From positions 40,518 to 79,020 of the forward strand of contig DKIJ01000021.1 in assembly GCA_002454195.1 (NCBI GenBank): 38,503 nt of DNA. The letters are read 5' to 3'. The notes beneath the pieces are model-generated. The model had not been told where the DNA came from. It saw only the letters and a list, made by a program, of their open reading frames with translations, and did no database searches. The stretch comes from Flavobacterium sp. UBA6721 (lineage in GTDB: Bacteria; Bacteroidota; Bacteroidia; Flavobacteriales; Flavobacteriaceae). How positions within the stretch are numbered: position 1 is the stretch's first letter; each line of letters opens with the position of its first letter. This document shows, in pieces, positions 27,012-35,700 of this stretch. The translations under genes were made by a program, and so were the position numbers.

Positions 27012-27046
27012 TTTGTTTCGTTTCAGCAGAATATACTAGATATTTG
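27012..27046 (+). promoter_or_regulatory. Candidate promoter of the Kelch gene
   Basis: TTTG at 27012-27015, a 23-nt spacer and GATATTTG at 27039-27046 (one mismatch to TAnnTTTG). The leader to the ATG at 27081 would be about 28 nt. The weak -7 box fits an activator-dependent promoter, with the dyad at 26988-27005 just upstream. Confidence 0.45.
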
Positions 27047-27080
27047 ACTATATTTCCTACAGTTAAGTTTCCTCACCACT

Positions 27081-28439
27081 ATGATTAAAAAATTAATCCT
27101 TCTGTCGCTATTTTCACTTCTGATTGTAAACACAAGTCAGGGGCAAAAATTGAAACGCTATGATGATTTATTATTATTCAAAGATGCCCAATCGCAACAA
27201 CCTGTCATTATTATTAATGATTCTATTGTTTACAAAGGGAAGCAACTCATCCCTTTCAAACATACCGAATATCCTGATAAAATAAGCGAATACCTTCCTT
27301 TTGAAATTGGCAAAAAAACCTATTTAGTGCATCAAGGCTGTGGCCCTGTGTTGGAATTTAGAAACGACTCGATTGTAAGAATCGACCATTCCTTTTTACA
27401 CAAAAATCAGTACCAGTCTGTACCCTTTACCTACAATAATGAAATCTACCTCTTTGGCGGCTATGGTCTTTTTACTTTTAAAAATATTGTTACCCGTTAC
27501 GATTTTAAGAGTGGTGAATGGAATCAAGTACAAACCAAAGGGAATATAGTACCTGAACCCAGATCTGGAGCCTATAGCTTACTCGATGGAAACAATTTGT
27601 ATGTTTTTGGCGGTTTTACCAATGATAATAATAATGTCCCAAGAGGCAAGAAAGTTGAACCATTACTTTTCAAATTGTATTTACCTACTATGACCTGGTC
27701 GTATGTTAGCCGATACAATCCCAATTTATTATATGATTCAGATATAAAAATACAAGACAAACCTAAATTGTACTTACTAGAAGGATTAATAACCGAAATC
27801 AATTTTACACAAAAAACTGCCAATAAATATAGTTTTAAAAATCATGAATATTTACTAAAGCACTTTATATTGAGAGATACTATTTATGGGATCTTTTCCG
27901 ATTCGGAACAAAACTATTATTTCAAAAAAACGACCCTTGCGGATTTGAAAGGAAAATACATTGGTACCGTTCCTTTTTTTATGGAGCCTAAAACTACTCC
28001 TTTAAACTATCCGACCATAGGATTGATTGGACTCACTCTTTTGAGTTTATTAGCTGTAGGCTATAAAAAAAGAATCATATCCTTTAAAAAACCGTTTAAA
28101 GGCATTGTCTATGACAGCCAAAAAGACCTCTTTTTATACAAGAGAAAGGTTATCCCAAATTTTGAGGATAATGAGAAAAAGATACTGCACTTTTTATTGT
28201 CCAATAGCAACCAATTTGTGTCTTTAAACCAATTGAATGGCCTGTTTGAAAACCCAGCGCAACCCCAAACTGCTTCGGCTATCATTAAACGTAGAGAACA
28301 AGCCATTAATGGTTTGCTAACCAAAGTTTCTAAATTGACTGGTATTCCAGAGAACAAACTACAGTTAGAACAAAAAAATGCCGAAGACAAACGACTCAAA
28401 GACCTCCTTTTACTCCCAAAACTACTTAAAAAAGTATAA
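27081..28439 (+). CDS. Kelch-propeller membrane protein with winged-helix-like C-terminus
   Basis: A 452-aa protein in three parts. (1) Sec signal peptide (1-21) and an exported domain (22-305) with Kelch-type repeats: EIYLFGGYG at 121-129, NNLYVFGGFT at 171-180, each followed by W-containing strands (EWNQV, TMTWSYV). (2) One membrane span at about 309-327 (YPTIGLIGLTLLSLLAVGY), followed by basic residues, which puts the C-terminus in the cytoplasm. (3) A 110-aa cytoplasmic domain (340-452) whose pattern (NEKKILHFLLSN...VSLNQLNGLF...ASAIIKRREQAINGLLTKVSKL) resembles the winged-helix DNA-binding fold of OmpR-type proteins. I infer a membrane-bound sensor-regulator, like other propeller-TM-HTH regulators of Bacteroidota. 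The DNA-binding role is not proven. Confidence 0.7.
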   Translation: MIKKLILLSLFSLLIVNTSQGQKLKRYDDLLLFKDAQSQQPVIIINDSIVYKGKQLIPFKHTEYPDKISEYLPFEIGKKTYLVHQGCGPVLEFRNDSIVRIDHSFLHKNQYQSVPFTYNNEIYLFGGYGLFTFKNIVTRYDFKSGEWNQVQTKGNIVPEPRSGAYSLLDGNNLYVFGGFTNDNNNVPRGKKVEPLLFKLYLPTMTWSYVSRYNPNLLYDSDIKIQDKPKLYLLEGLITEINFTQKTANKYSFKNHEYLLKHFILRDTIYGIFSDSEQNYYFKKTTLADLKGKYIGTVPFFMEPKTTPLNYPTIGLIGLTLLSLLAVGYKKRIISFKKPFKGIVYDSQKDLFLYKRKVIPNFEDNEKKILHFLLSNSNQFVSLNQLNGLFENPAQPQTASAIIKRREQAINGLLTKVSKLTGIPENKLQLEQKNAEDKRLKDLLLLPKLLKKV

Positions 28440-28459
28440 TTATATCGCAAAACAATACC

Positions 28460-28485
28460 AAAAACGTCTTTTTTAAGGCGTTTTT
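28460..28485 (+). terminator. Terminator after the Kelch gene
   Basis: AAAAACGTC (28460-28468) pairs with GGCGTTTTT (28477-28485), including one T-G pair, with an 8-nt T-rich loop. The stem ends in T residues. It separates the Kelch gene from the next promoter. Confidence 0.75.
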
Positions 28486-28533
28486 ATATTTTACTAGTAT
28501 TCAGATTATCAATTAGTTGCTATACTAAAAATA

Positions 28534-28551
28534 GTGGAAAATATTGTTTCC
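28534..28551. promoter_or_regulatory. Dyad operator candidate upstream of the surface-protein operon
   Basis: TGGAAA - ATATTG - TTTCCA, a perfect 6-bp inverted repeat with a 6-nt spacer. It ends 8 nt before the -33 TTTG (28560-28563). Its sequence and place match the dyad at 26988-27005 before the Kelch gene. An activator bound here would sit next to RNA polymerase. Confidence 0.65.
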
Positions 28552-28559
28552 AACGATAT

Positions 28560-28592
28560 TTTGAAATGCTTAAATGAGTTACGCTATTTTTG
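28560..28592 (+). promoter_or_regulatory. Promoter of the surface-protein operon
   Basis: TTTG at 28560-28563, a 21-nt spacer and TATTTTTG at 28585-28592, a full consensus match. The start of transcription would be near 28599 with a leader of about 37 nt. It should drive the seven overlapping or closely spaced genes from 28636 to 36715. Confidence 0.65.
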
Positions 28593-28635
28593 ATTCAAAC
28601 TGCCCCCGCATTTTGAATTTTACTAAAAAACACGA

Positions 28636-29124
28636 ATGAAAAAAACAATACTCGTAGTATTTCTAGCAATTGGTAGCGCTCTTCATAGTCAAAACTTACA
28701 ACGACAAATGGTAGCTTCTCAAGGTAATAGTTTTACCATTGCTAATGGAATGTACATATCTCAGTCTATAGGGCAACAAAGTTTAACTGGTACTTCTCAA
28801 AAAAACAATCTTACTATTTCGCAAGGATACCAACAAAGTCTATGGAGCAATTACATTAAAACCAATGACGCTTCGATTATAAGTACAAAAACTTATCCCA
28901 ATCCTTTCTTTGACACAGTCTATTTTCAATTTTCACAACCAATAAATACAAGCATTCAGATTACACTATTTGACATAACAGGTAAAATAGTATATCAAGA
29001 AACAAAAAAACCAACCGAAACAAGACTAACGATCTCTAATCTACAATTACCATCAGCTACTTATCTGGTGCATTTGGTTGCTGAAAAATGGAATTATTAC
29101 ACTCAAATTATACAATCAAAATGA
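28636..29124 (+). CDS. Small T9SS-secreted protein with type A sorting domain
   Basis: A 162-aa protein. A Sec signal peptide (1-18, cleavage after LHS) is followed by a short domain (QRQMVASQGNSF...SIGQQSLTG...ISQGYQQSLW) of a kind common at the start of flavobacterial secreted proteins. The last 75 residues form a T9SS type A C-terminal sorting domain, with TYPNPF at 86-91, ITLFDITGKIVYQE and a final TQIIQSK. Mature cargo is only about 65 aa, so it may be a small surface or signalling protein rather than an enzyme. Its stop overlaps the next start (ATGA). Confidence 0.85.
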   Translation: MKKTILVVFLAIGSALHSQNLQRQMVASQGNSFTIANGMYISQSIGQQSLTGTSQKNNLTISQGYQQSLWSNYIKTNDASIISTKTYPNPFFDTVYFQFSQPINTSIQITLFDITGKIVYQETKKPTETRLTISNLQLPSATYLVHLVAEKWNYYTQIIQSK

Positions 29125-29738
29125 AAAAATTAACACTCCTGCTCACCTTCTCTATTTTTTTCCAAAGCAGTATTGCGCAAGAAGTCTATTTCTATACCGG
29201 GAAAAATTTTACAACCTATGATTTTAAAAATTCCAATGGCGGCACCAATCCTAACTTAAAAAATGGAACAGGTAATTTTTATGAATTGGGTTATACTAAG
29301 CCACTATCTAATGAAAAAATAAATGTGCAAATAGGCTTATCCCTGAATGAATACAATTGCGTAGGCGGCAACACAAGTAATAGTTATAGCTGGGATACAC
29401 AATATCTGGGATTTCAATCCCGTCTATCCTACTCTCTATTAGACAGACGTAGTAGTTTTGACATTCTACCCCATTTAGGTATCAATTTAGGAACTATCAT
29501 TAGTGGTAAGCAGACCATCAACGGCACCTATTTTGACTTAACTAAAGAAAAAGAGTTTAGTGGTTTATTAGTAACTCCAAGCCTTGGTTTACAAGTAAAA
29601 TATAATCTTGCCGCTGCTGGCTATATTAGCTTAGGATATAACTTTTGTAAAGGAATCAATCTAACTAACTCGACGGAGCAAAAGTTAGGATTTACAACCC
29701 ATCAATTACAATTTGGAATTCACTACGCCATAAATTAA
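29121..29738 (+). CDS. Outer-membrane beta-barrel protein
   Basis: A 205-aa protein with a Sec signal peptide (MKKLTLLLTFSIFFQSSIAQ). The start at 29121 is chosen because it opens into the signal and overlaps the previous stop by 4 nt (ATGA). An upstream in-frame ATG at 29088 would lie inside the previous gene. The mature part alternates polar and aromatic residues, as in an eight-strand barrel (FYELGYTKPL, YLGFQSRLSYSL, ISLGYNF, HQLQFGIHYAIN). It is not PorP/SprF-like in length (about 300 aa in that family). It might help place or anchor the secreted proteins of the operon (inference). Confidence 0.75.
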   Translation: MKKLTLLLTFSIFFQSSIAQEVYFYTGKNFTTYDFKNSNGGTNPNLKNGTGNFYELGYTKPLSNEKINVQIGLSLNEYNCVGGNTSNSYSWDTQYLGFQSRLSYSLLDRRSSFDILPHLGINLGTIISGKQTINGTYFDLTKEKEFSGLLVTPSLGLQVKYNLAAAGYISLGYNFCKGINLTNSTEQKLGFTTHQLQFGIHYAIN

Positions 29739-29747
29739 ATCTATAAT

Positions 29748-32009
29748 ATGAAAAAATTAATTATTTTCACTATCCTAGCATTCTCACTTTGGGGTCATGC
29801 TCAAAACGGAATTACTTATCAAGCCGTCATCTTAAATCCAAATACAGAAGAATTGCCTGGTGCAGACAACTCCCGTTTGCCTTTAGTAAATCAAGACATT
29901 ACTTTAGAATTTAAAATTCTTAATGCCTCTTCTTCATTAGACTACCAAGAAACCATCAATACACAAACTGATAAATTTGGAATGGTCAATGTTGTCATTG
30001 GTACCGGTACACGAAAAGCTGGAATAGCAACTCAATTTAGTACCATCAATTGGGATGGTTCTGCTAAAAATTTAATTGTATCCCTAGATCCAAGTGGTCA
30101 ATCAACTCATTTTATTGAAATTAGCAACCAACCTTTTACTTATGTTCCTTTTGCGCTCTATGCAGCACATACAGGAGCAACAGGAACACAAGGTCCCGCA
30201 GGAAGCAATGGCCTTGACGGAAAAACAGTCTTAAATGGAACAATCAATCCAAATGCTAATCTCGGTACAAATGGTGATTTTTATATTAATACCGCTACAA
30301 GTAACCTATTTGGTCCAAAAACAAATGGGGATTGGGGAAATGGTGTACCACTTGTTGGACCTCAAGGGATACAAGGTCCACAAGGAATTGCAGGAGTTAA
30401 TGGAACCAACGGTAGCAACGGATTGAGTGCCTACCAAATTTGGTTGAATGCTGGAAACACAGGAACCAAAGCGCAATTTTTAACCGCATTACGTGGCGCT
30501 ACAGGAGCTCAAGGTGCACAAGGCATACAAGGTCCAATTGGACCAACAGGAGCAACAGGTCCACAAGGAATTGCAGGGACTAACGGTGCAAACGGACTAA
30601 GTGCTTACCAAATATGGCTCAATGCTGGAAATACCGGAACAGAAGCGCAATTTTTAACCGCACTACGAGGTGCAACAGGAGCTCAAGGAATTCAAGGTCC
30701 AATTGGAGCAACAGGACCGCAAGGAATTGCAGGAACGAATGGTGCAAACGGACTAAGTGCTTACCAAATATGGCTCAATGCTGGAAATACGGGAACAGAA
30801 GCGCAATTTTTAACCGCACTACGAGGTGCAACAGGAGCTCAAGGTGCACAAGGTCCAATTGGACCAACAGGAACGCAAGGAATTGCAGGAACGAATGGTG
30901 CAAACGGACTAAGTGCTTACCAAATATGGCTCAATGCTGGAAATACCGGAACCGAAGCGCAATTCTTAACCGCACTACGTGGCGCAACAGGAGCTCAAGG
31001 TGCACAAGGCATACAAGGTCCAATTGGACCAACAGGAGCAACAGGTCCACAAGGAATTGCAGGAGTTAATGGAACCAACGGTAGCAACGGATTGAGTGCC
31101 TACCAAATTTGGTTGAATGCTGGAAACACAGGTACCGAAGCGCAATTTTTAACCGCACTACGAGGTGCAACTGGAGCAGAAGGGCCACAGGGAATTCAAG
31201 GGATTCAGGGGCCAATTGGACTAACAGGAGCGCAAGGAATGCAAGGTATTCCTGGAACAAATGGTACTAATGGCACCAATGGATTAGATGGAAAAACTAT
31301 CCTAAACGGAAATCAAGACCCAACAAATAGCTCGGGAGACAATGGTGATTTTTACATTAACACGACTACTAACACATTGTTTGGTCCTAAAACCAGCGGG
31401 GCTTGGGGCAGCGGTGTTGCTTTAGTGGGACCACAAGGTGCTGCGGGGTCAAATGGAAAGAACACATTGGTCAATACCACTACAGAAGCCGCTGGCGCAA
31501 ATTGTGCAAATGGCGGAACTAAAATTGAAGTGGGACTTGATGCTAATAGTAATGGGGTTTTGGATAGTGGCGAAGTGAATAGTAGTTTGACTAAGTATGT
31601 TTGTAATGGAGTTTCCTCTACTAACAATTTTGGAACATTTAATAATTTCGTTTATAATGATTTTGGGGCATCGAGCGAATGGTACGGTGTAGTGAACACA
31701 ACAAATCCGGGTGGAAATGGACAATTAACAGAGTTCACATTACCTTTATATAATAAAAGCGGTTATTTGAAATTAAAATTAAATTATGGAGGATTTAATG
31801 GGACAGGCAAAATACAAATTTTCGCACCAAATAATCAATTACTATATGAGTTTTTAAGCGTTCCAAATTCAACTTTAGAAAAGACCATAGGGATAAACTT
31901 AGACCAAAGTTGGGATAGTTTAACTATAAAGAGCTCAATTGTAAATTTTACATCGGGTGGTCAATTTCTTGTTAGAAAACTAATTGAAGAGTTTGTGTTA
32001 TTCAATTAA
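29748..32009 (+). CDS. Collagen-like repeat surface protein
   Basis: A 753-aa exported protein (signal peptide 1-18, GHAQ end). An N-terminal beta domain (20-145: ITYQAVILNP, DITLEFKI, TDKFGMVNVVIGTG) of a type found in flavobacterial fibre-like proteins comes first. Gly-X-Y collagen-like tracts follow, broken by five copies of the non-collagen unit LSAYQIWLNAGNTGTEAQFL. The array is bracketed by two related blocks, GLDGKT...GDFYIN...LFGPKT (155-205 and 512-562). Next is a Ca-like DANSNGVLDSGEV motif with CANGG and YVCNG (573-625), and a C-terminal beta-rich domain. There is no T9SS tail, so surface export is unclear. Likely a trimeric fibre or adhesin. Confidence 0.82.
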   Translation: MKKLIIFTILAFSLWGHAQNGITYQAVILNPNTEELPGADNSRLPLVNQDITLEFKILNASSSLDYQETINTQTDKFGMVNVVIGTGTRKAGIATQFSTINWDGSAKNLIVSLDPSGQSTHFIEISNQPFTYVPFALYAAHTGATGTQGPAGSNGLDGKTVLNGTINPNANLGTNGDFYINTATSNLFGPKTNGDWGNGVPLVGPQGIQGPQGIAGVNGTNGSNGLSAYQIWLNAGNTGTKAQFLTALRGATGAQGAQGIQGPIGPTGATGPQGIAGTNGANGLSAYQIWLNAGNTGTEAQFLTALRGATGAQGIQGPIGATGPQGIAGTNGANGLSAYQIWLNAGNTGTEAQFLTALRGATGAQGAQGPIGPTGTQGIAGTNGANGLSAYQIWLNAGNTGTEAQFLTALRGATGAQGAQGIQGPIGPTGATGPQGIAGVNGTNGSNGLSAYQIWLNAGNTGTEAQFLTALRGATGAEGPQGIQGIQGPIGLTGAQGMQGIPGTNGTNGTNGLDGKTILNGNQDPTNSSGDNGDFYINTTTNTLFGPKTSGAWGSGVALVGPQGAAGSNGKNTLVNTTTEAAGANCANGGTKIEVGLDANSNGVLDSGEVNSSLTKYVCNGVSSTNNFGTFNNFVYNDFGASSEWYGVVNTTNPGGNGQLTEFTLPLYNKSGYLKLKLNYGGFNGTGKIQIFAPNNQLLYEFLSVPNSTLEKTIGINLDQSWDSLTIKSSIVNFTSGGQFLVRKLIEEFVLFN
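30420..31280 (+). repeat. Tandem repeat array in the collagen-like gene
   Basis: Five in-frame units start at 30420, 30594, 30750, 30906 and 31089, of 58, 52, 52, 61 and 64 codons. Each has the LSAYQIWLNAG block and then a Gly-X-Y tract. Units 2-4 are nearly identical in DNA. Units 1 and 5 share other codon choices, and their upstream 30 nt (ending GGTAGCAAC) also match. This pattern indicates recent duplication or recombination. All unit lengths are multiples of three, so copy-number change would keep the frame. Confidence 0.92.
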
Positions 32010-32023
32010 AAAGATCCCTAGAT

Positions 32024-32464
32024 ATGACAACCCTATTACCGTACATCGAAAATGGAATTAAAATATATTTCAATCGTAAAAACATACGAATGATTGCTAC
32101 ATTACGCATGAAAAATGAAATAAATTATAATTTGAGAATAATTGATATGATTAATTGGAAACATATTAATAATGAAACCAAAAAACATCTTGCTAAGCAT
32201 TTATCTACACAAGCACTTGAAGAGTACATTTACTTAGGCAAACCAAACATTATTGAAAAACTTTTGAATGCTAAACCAAATAAGATAATTGATATCGATT
32301 TAGTTGATAAAGATAGTTTAATAAGTAACTTAATAAATAAAATAAAAACCATTCACATAATATCTAGCTTTCCTGAAAATTTAGAAAATGACAATAAGGG
32401 AAATTTCATAACACGGGTGAACAATATTACATCAAGTTTAAATGAATTAAAGAAATTAACATGA
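32024..32464 (+). CDS. Hypothetical protein, 146 aa
   Basis: I do not recognise this protein. It has no signal peptide or membrane helix and is rich in Lys, Asn and Ile, with a predicted mainly helical fold (KHINNETKKHLAKHLSTQALEEYIYLG; ISNLINKIKTIHIISSF). It lies in the middle of an operon of exported proteins, 14 nt after the collagen-like gene, and overlaps the next gene by 4 nt (ATGA), so it is likely translated with it. A cytoplasmic helper, regulator or chaperone role is possible but unsupported. Confidence 0.6.
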   Translation: MTTLLPYIENGIKIYFNRKNIRMIATLRMKNEINYNLRIIDMINWKHINNETKKHLAKHLSTQALEEYIYLGKPNIIEKLLNAKPNKIIDIDLVDKDSLISNLINKIKTIHIISSFPENLENDNKGNFITRVNNITSSLNELKKLT

Positions 32465-32772
32465 AAAGAGCAAAAGAAACTATATGCGTACCCATTTTTA
32501 CCCATTTAACCTTAGGCCAAAGATCTTCATTTGATTATGCAGTTGAGAAAGGTGTTTTACTACTGCGTTTTGGTAAAATGGATTATTTTTTACCTGTTAA
32601 AAACGAAATCATTACAAGTGTTAAAGAACGAATTAATCAAGTCAAAAAAACAGATAAAGAAATATATACCTTTCGAACATCGTTGTACAACCAACCCAAA
32701 TGGCAAGAATGTCCTAACAATAAATTTTCAGTGTATGTAGCTTGTTTAATCATAAACTATAAAATATTATGA
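32461..32772 (+). CDS. Hypothetical protein, 103 aa
   Basis: Not recognised. Cytoplasmic by appearance, with no signal peptide. It begins with a basic stretch (MKRAKETICVPIFTH) and has three Cys, several Trp/Tyr/Phe and the pattern GKMDYFLPVKNEI. It overlaps both neighbours by 4 nt (ATGA at 32461 and at 32769), which is good evidence for a real, translated gene coupled to the previous small gene and to the RCC1-repeat protein. Confidence 0.6.
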   Translation: MKRAKETICVPIFTHLTLGQRSSFDYAVEKGVLLLRFGKMDYFLPVKNEIITSVKERINQVKKTDKEIYTFRTSLYNQPKWQECPNNKFSVYVACLIINYKIL

Positions 32773-35700
32773 AATGTAAACTAATTTTTATCTTTCTATT
32801 TATAACACATTATTTTTTTGCGCAACAAATTGCCACGGGAAGTTCACACAATTTAGTTATAAAAAATGATGGGACACTTTGGGCTTGGGGTAATAATTCA
32901 GAAGGGCAATTGGGAGATGGCACCAATATTAATAGAAATAGCCCAATACAAATTGGAACGAATTCTGATTGGAAAACAGTTTACACAGACTCTAGACGCA
33001 CATTTGGAATAAAAAATAATGGAACATTATGGGGTTGGGGTTATAATTGGGATGGTCAGTTAGGAGATGGAACAATTGTTACCAAAACTACTCCTACACA
33101 AATAGGAATCGAAAATGATTGGGAAAAATTATCAATACGAAGTAGTCATTCTTTGGCTATAAAAAAAAATGGAACCCTTTGGACTTGGGGATATAATTAT
33201 GCTGGCCAATTAGGAGATGGAACAACAACTTCTAAATTGATTCCAACACAAATTGGATTATCTTCAAACTGGAAATCCATATCAGTTGGAAGCGGCTTCT
33301 CAATAGGACTGAAAACTGACGGAACTCTTTGGGCTTGGGGTTATAATTCGGATGGTCAGTTAGGAGATGGAACAAATATTAACAAACTTACACCTATCCA
33401 AATCGGCACCGCAAGTAATTGGGGATCTATTGCGACTGGGGATAATTATACTTTAGCACTTAAAACTGATGGAACACTTTGGGGTTGGGGAAATAATTCA
33501 AGCGGCCAAATAGGAGATGGAACTACTATAAATAAATTAATACCAACAAAAATAGATAATTCTACCAATTGGAAAATTATTATTGCATATGGTAATATTT
33601 CCCTAGCATTAAAAAATGATAATACGCTTTGGGGATGGGGTAGCAATCCATATGGAATATTAGGAGATGGCACTACTAACAATATTAATATTCCAAACCA
33701 AATAGGAACAGATACAGATTGGGATATTGCTACTTTAGGTAGTACCCACATAGTAGCCATGAAAAAAAACAGTTCACTATATGCTTGGGGCTCTAACCTA
33801 TCTGGACAATTAGGGGATGGAATAGAAGATGTTAATGCACACCCAAGACAAGTTGGTAACTTAAGAAATTGGAAAAGTGCAGCTGCTGGAGCGAGTCATT
33901 CACTAGCGATTAAAACAGACGGCACTTTGTGGGCATGGGGGGCAAAATTTGGTGAAAAATTTTCCGATGGCACTGTAACCAATAAAAACATTCCAACCCA
34001 AATTGGATCTGAAACAAATTGGGAAACAATTGTTGTAGGATTTGGACGAAATTATGCCTTAAAAACCGACGGAACACTATGGGGTTGGGGCGATAATTCT
34101 GATGGATTATTAGGTGACGGTAGCAAAATAGATAGAAATTACCCTGTTTTGATAGGGATTAATTATAATAATGTTTTCACAGGATTAGGTTCGGCTTTTG
34201 GATTAAAGAATGATGGTTCGCTTTGGGGTTGGGGCAACAATATTGTAGGACAACTGGGTGATGGATCAACAACTGATAGGTTAATTCCAACTAAAATTGG
34301 AATGTCTTCTAATTGGACTTATGTTGCGCCATCATATAATACTAACGCTGTTAAAACAGATGGAACTCTCTGGGAATGGGGTTTAGTTAATGGTCAAACT
34401 ATAAATACTCCAATTAGAAAAGGTTTAGATAGTAATTGGGACAAGGTAACTTCAGGTTTAAATAATTTGGTAGGATTAAAAAAAGATGGCACACTTTGGA
34501 CTTGGGGTCAGAATTATTTTGGAGGAGATGTTTATACACCTAGAAGAGTAGGAAATACAAATGATTTTACAATTTTATCTACAGGAGGTTTTCATTCACT
34601 TACTATAAAAACCGATGGAACACTTTGGGCTTGGGGAGAAAACACAAGTGCTCAAATTGGGAATGGATTGACTTCTAATTATGAATATATAACGAGAATA
34701 GGTACGGATAGTGATTGGAAAGTTATAGCGGCAGGAGTTAATCATTCTTTAGCCATTAAAAATAATGGTACATTATGGTCTTGGGGAGGAGATGACAACG
34801 GACAATTAGGAAATGGTATTTTGTATGTTCCAAAAAGTATTCAATTTAGTTTAGGATGCATCACTCCTGATGCTCCAATAGGTAATACATCACAATCTTT
34901 TTGTTCAAATGGCACAATTGCTAATTTAACAGCTTCGGGAACTGCACTTAAATGGTATGCAACAGCTACAGGTGGTACAGCTTTAACTAACACAATCGCT
35001 TTAGTTAATGGCACAACGTATTATGCTTCGCAAACCGTAAATTCGTGTGAAAGTACTAATCGTTTAGCGGTAACTGTAAGTATTACAAACACTGCTGCTC
35101 CATCTGGTAATGCTACACAAACTTTAATTGCAGGATCAACACTATCTGATATAGTTGTTACAGGTGCATCCATAAAATGGTATGCTTCAGCTACAGGAGG
35201 AAATCCTTTGACAAATACTACGCCTTTAGTAAATAGCGGTATTTACTATGGATCACAAACAGTAAATGGTTGCGAGAGTCAATCCAGATTTATGGTAACC
35301 GTTACAGTACCCCCATTTACATTGCCTTTCAACAATTTTACTATTGAAACTAAATCAGAAACTTGTTTAAATAAAAATAATGGTGAGATTATCATCAATG
35401 CGTTACAAACACATAACTATACAGCGATCGTAAACGGTGTAAATTATAATTTTGTAAACAATGGTTTAACTTTAAGAAATTTACCCTCTGGAGTATATAC
35501 CGTATGTATTGGTGTCACTGGAAAAACCTATCAACAATGTTATTCAGTAACTATTGGAAAAGGAGGTTCAATAACTGGTAAATCAAGTATTTCTTCCAAT
35601 AAAGCAATTGTAGAAATCACCTCTGGAACGGCTCCTTTTGAAATCTTTTTAAATGGTACTCCTCAATTTGAAACTAGTGAAACTAATTTTGCGGTTGATG

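Larger units (their letters stand above)
26786..27060. other. Gene-poor repeat-bearing junction
   Basis: Between the pseudogene and the Kelch gene there is no coding region. It holds a short inverted element (26831-26884) with ATGCTGA (26837-26843) and TCAGCAT (26878-26884) at its ends, and an AT-rich hairpin (26905-26958) with AACAAG/CTTGTT arms and CGTATTTTTAA/TTTAAAAATCG inside. The CTGTCATGCTGAACTTG...CAGCATCTTTT pattern resembles short palindromic repeats I have seen in flavobacterial genomes. This looks like the boundary between conserved and accessory DNA. Confidence 0.6.

Noticed and set aside
29088..29120. Upstream start for the beta-barrel gene
   Set aside because: The extra 11 residues precede the signal peptide and lie inside the previous gene; the ATGA overlap at 29121 is a better start.
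30614..31069. Long open frame (151 codons, Arg/Asn/Cys/Thr-rich) in another frame of the collagen-like gene
   Set aside because: It is a shadow caused by the repeat array: the Gly-X-Y DNA repeats keep the alternative frame open. No start context or family match.
30420..31280. CRISPR array
   Set aside because: Repeats are in-frame coding units with similar, not unique, intervening sequence, and no cas genes are present.
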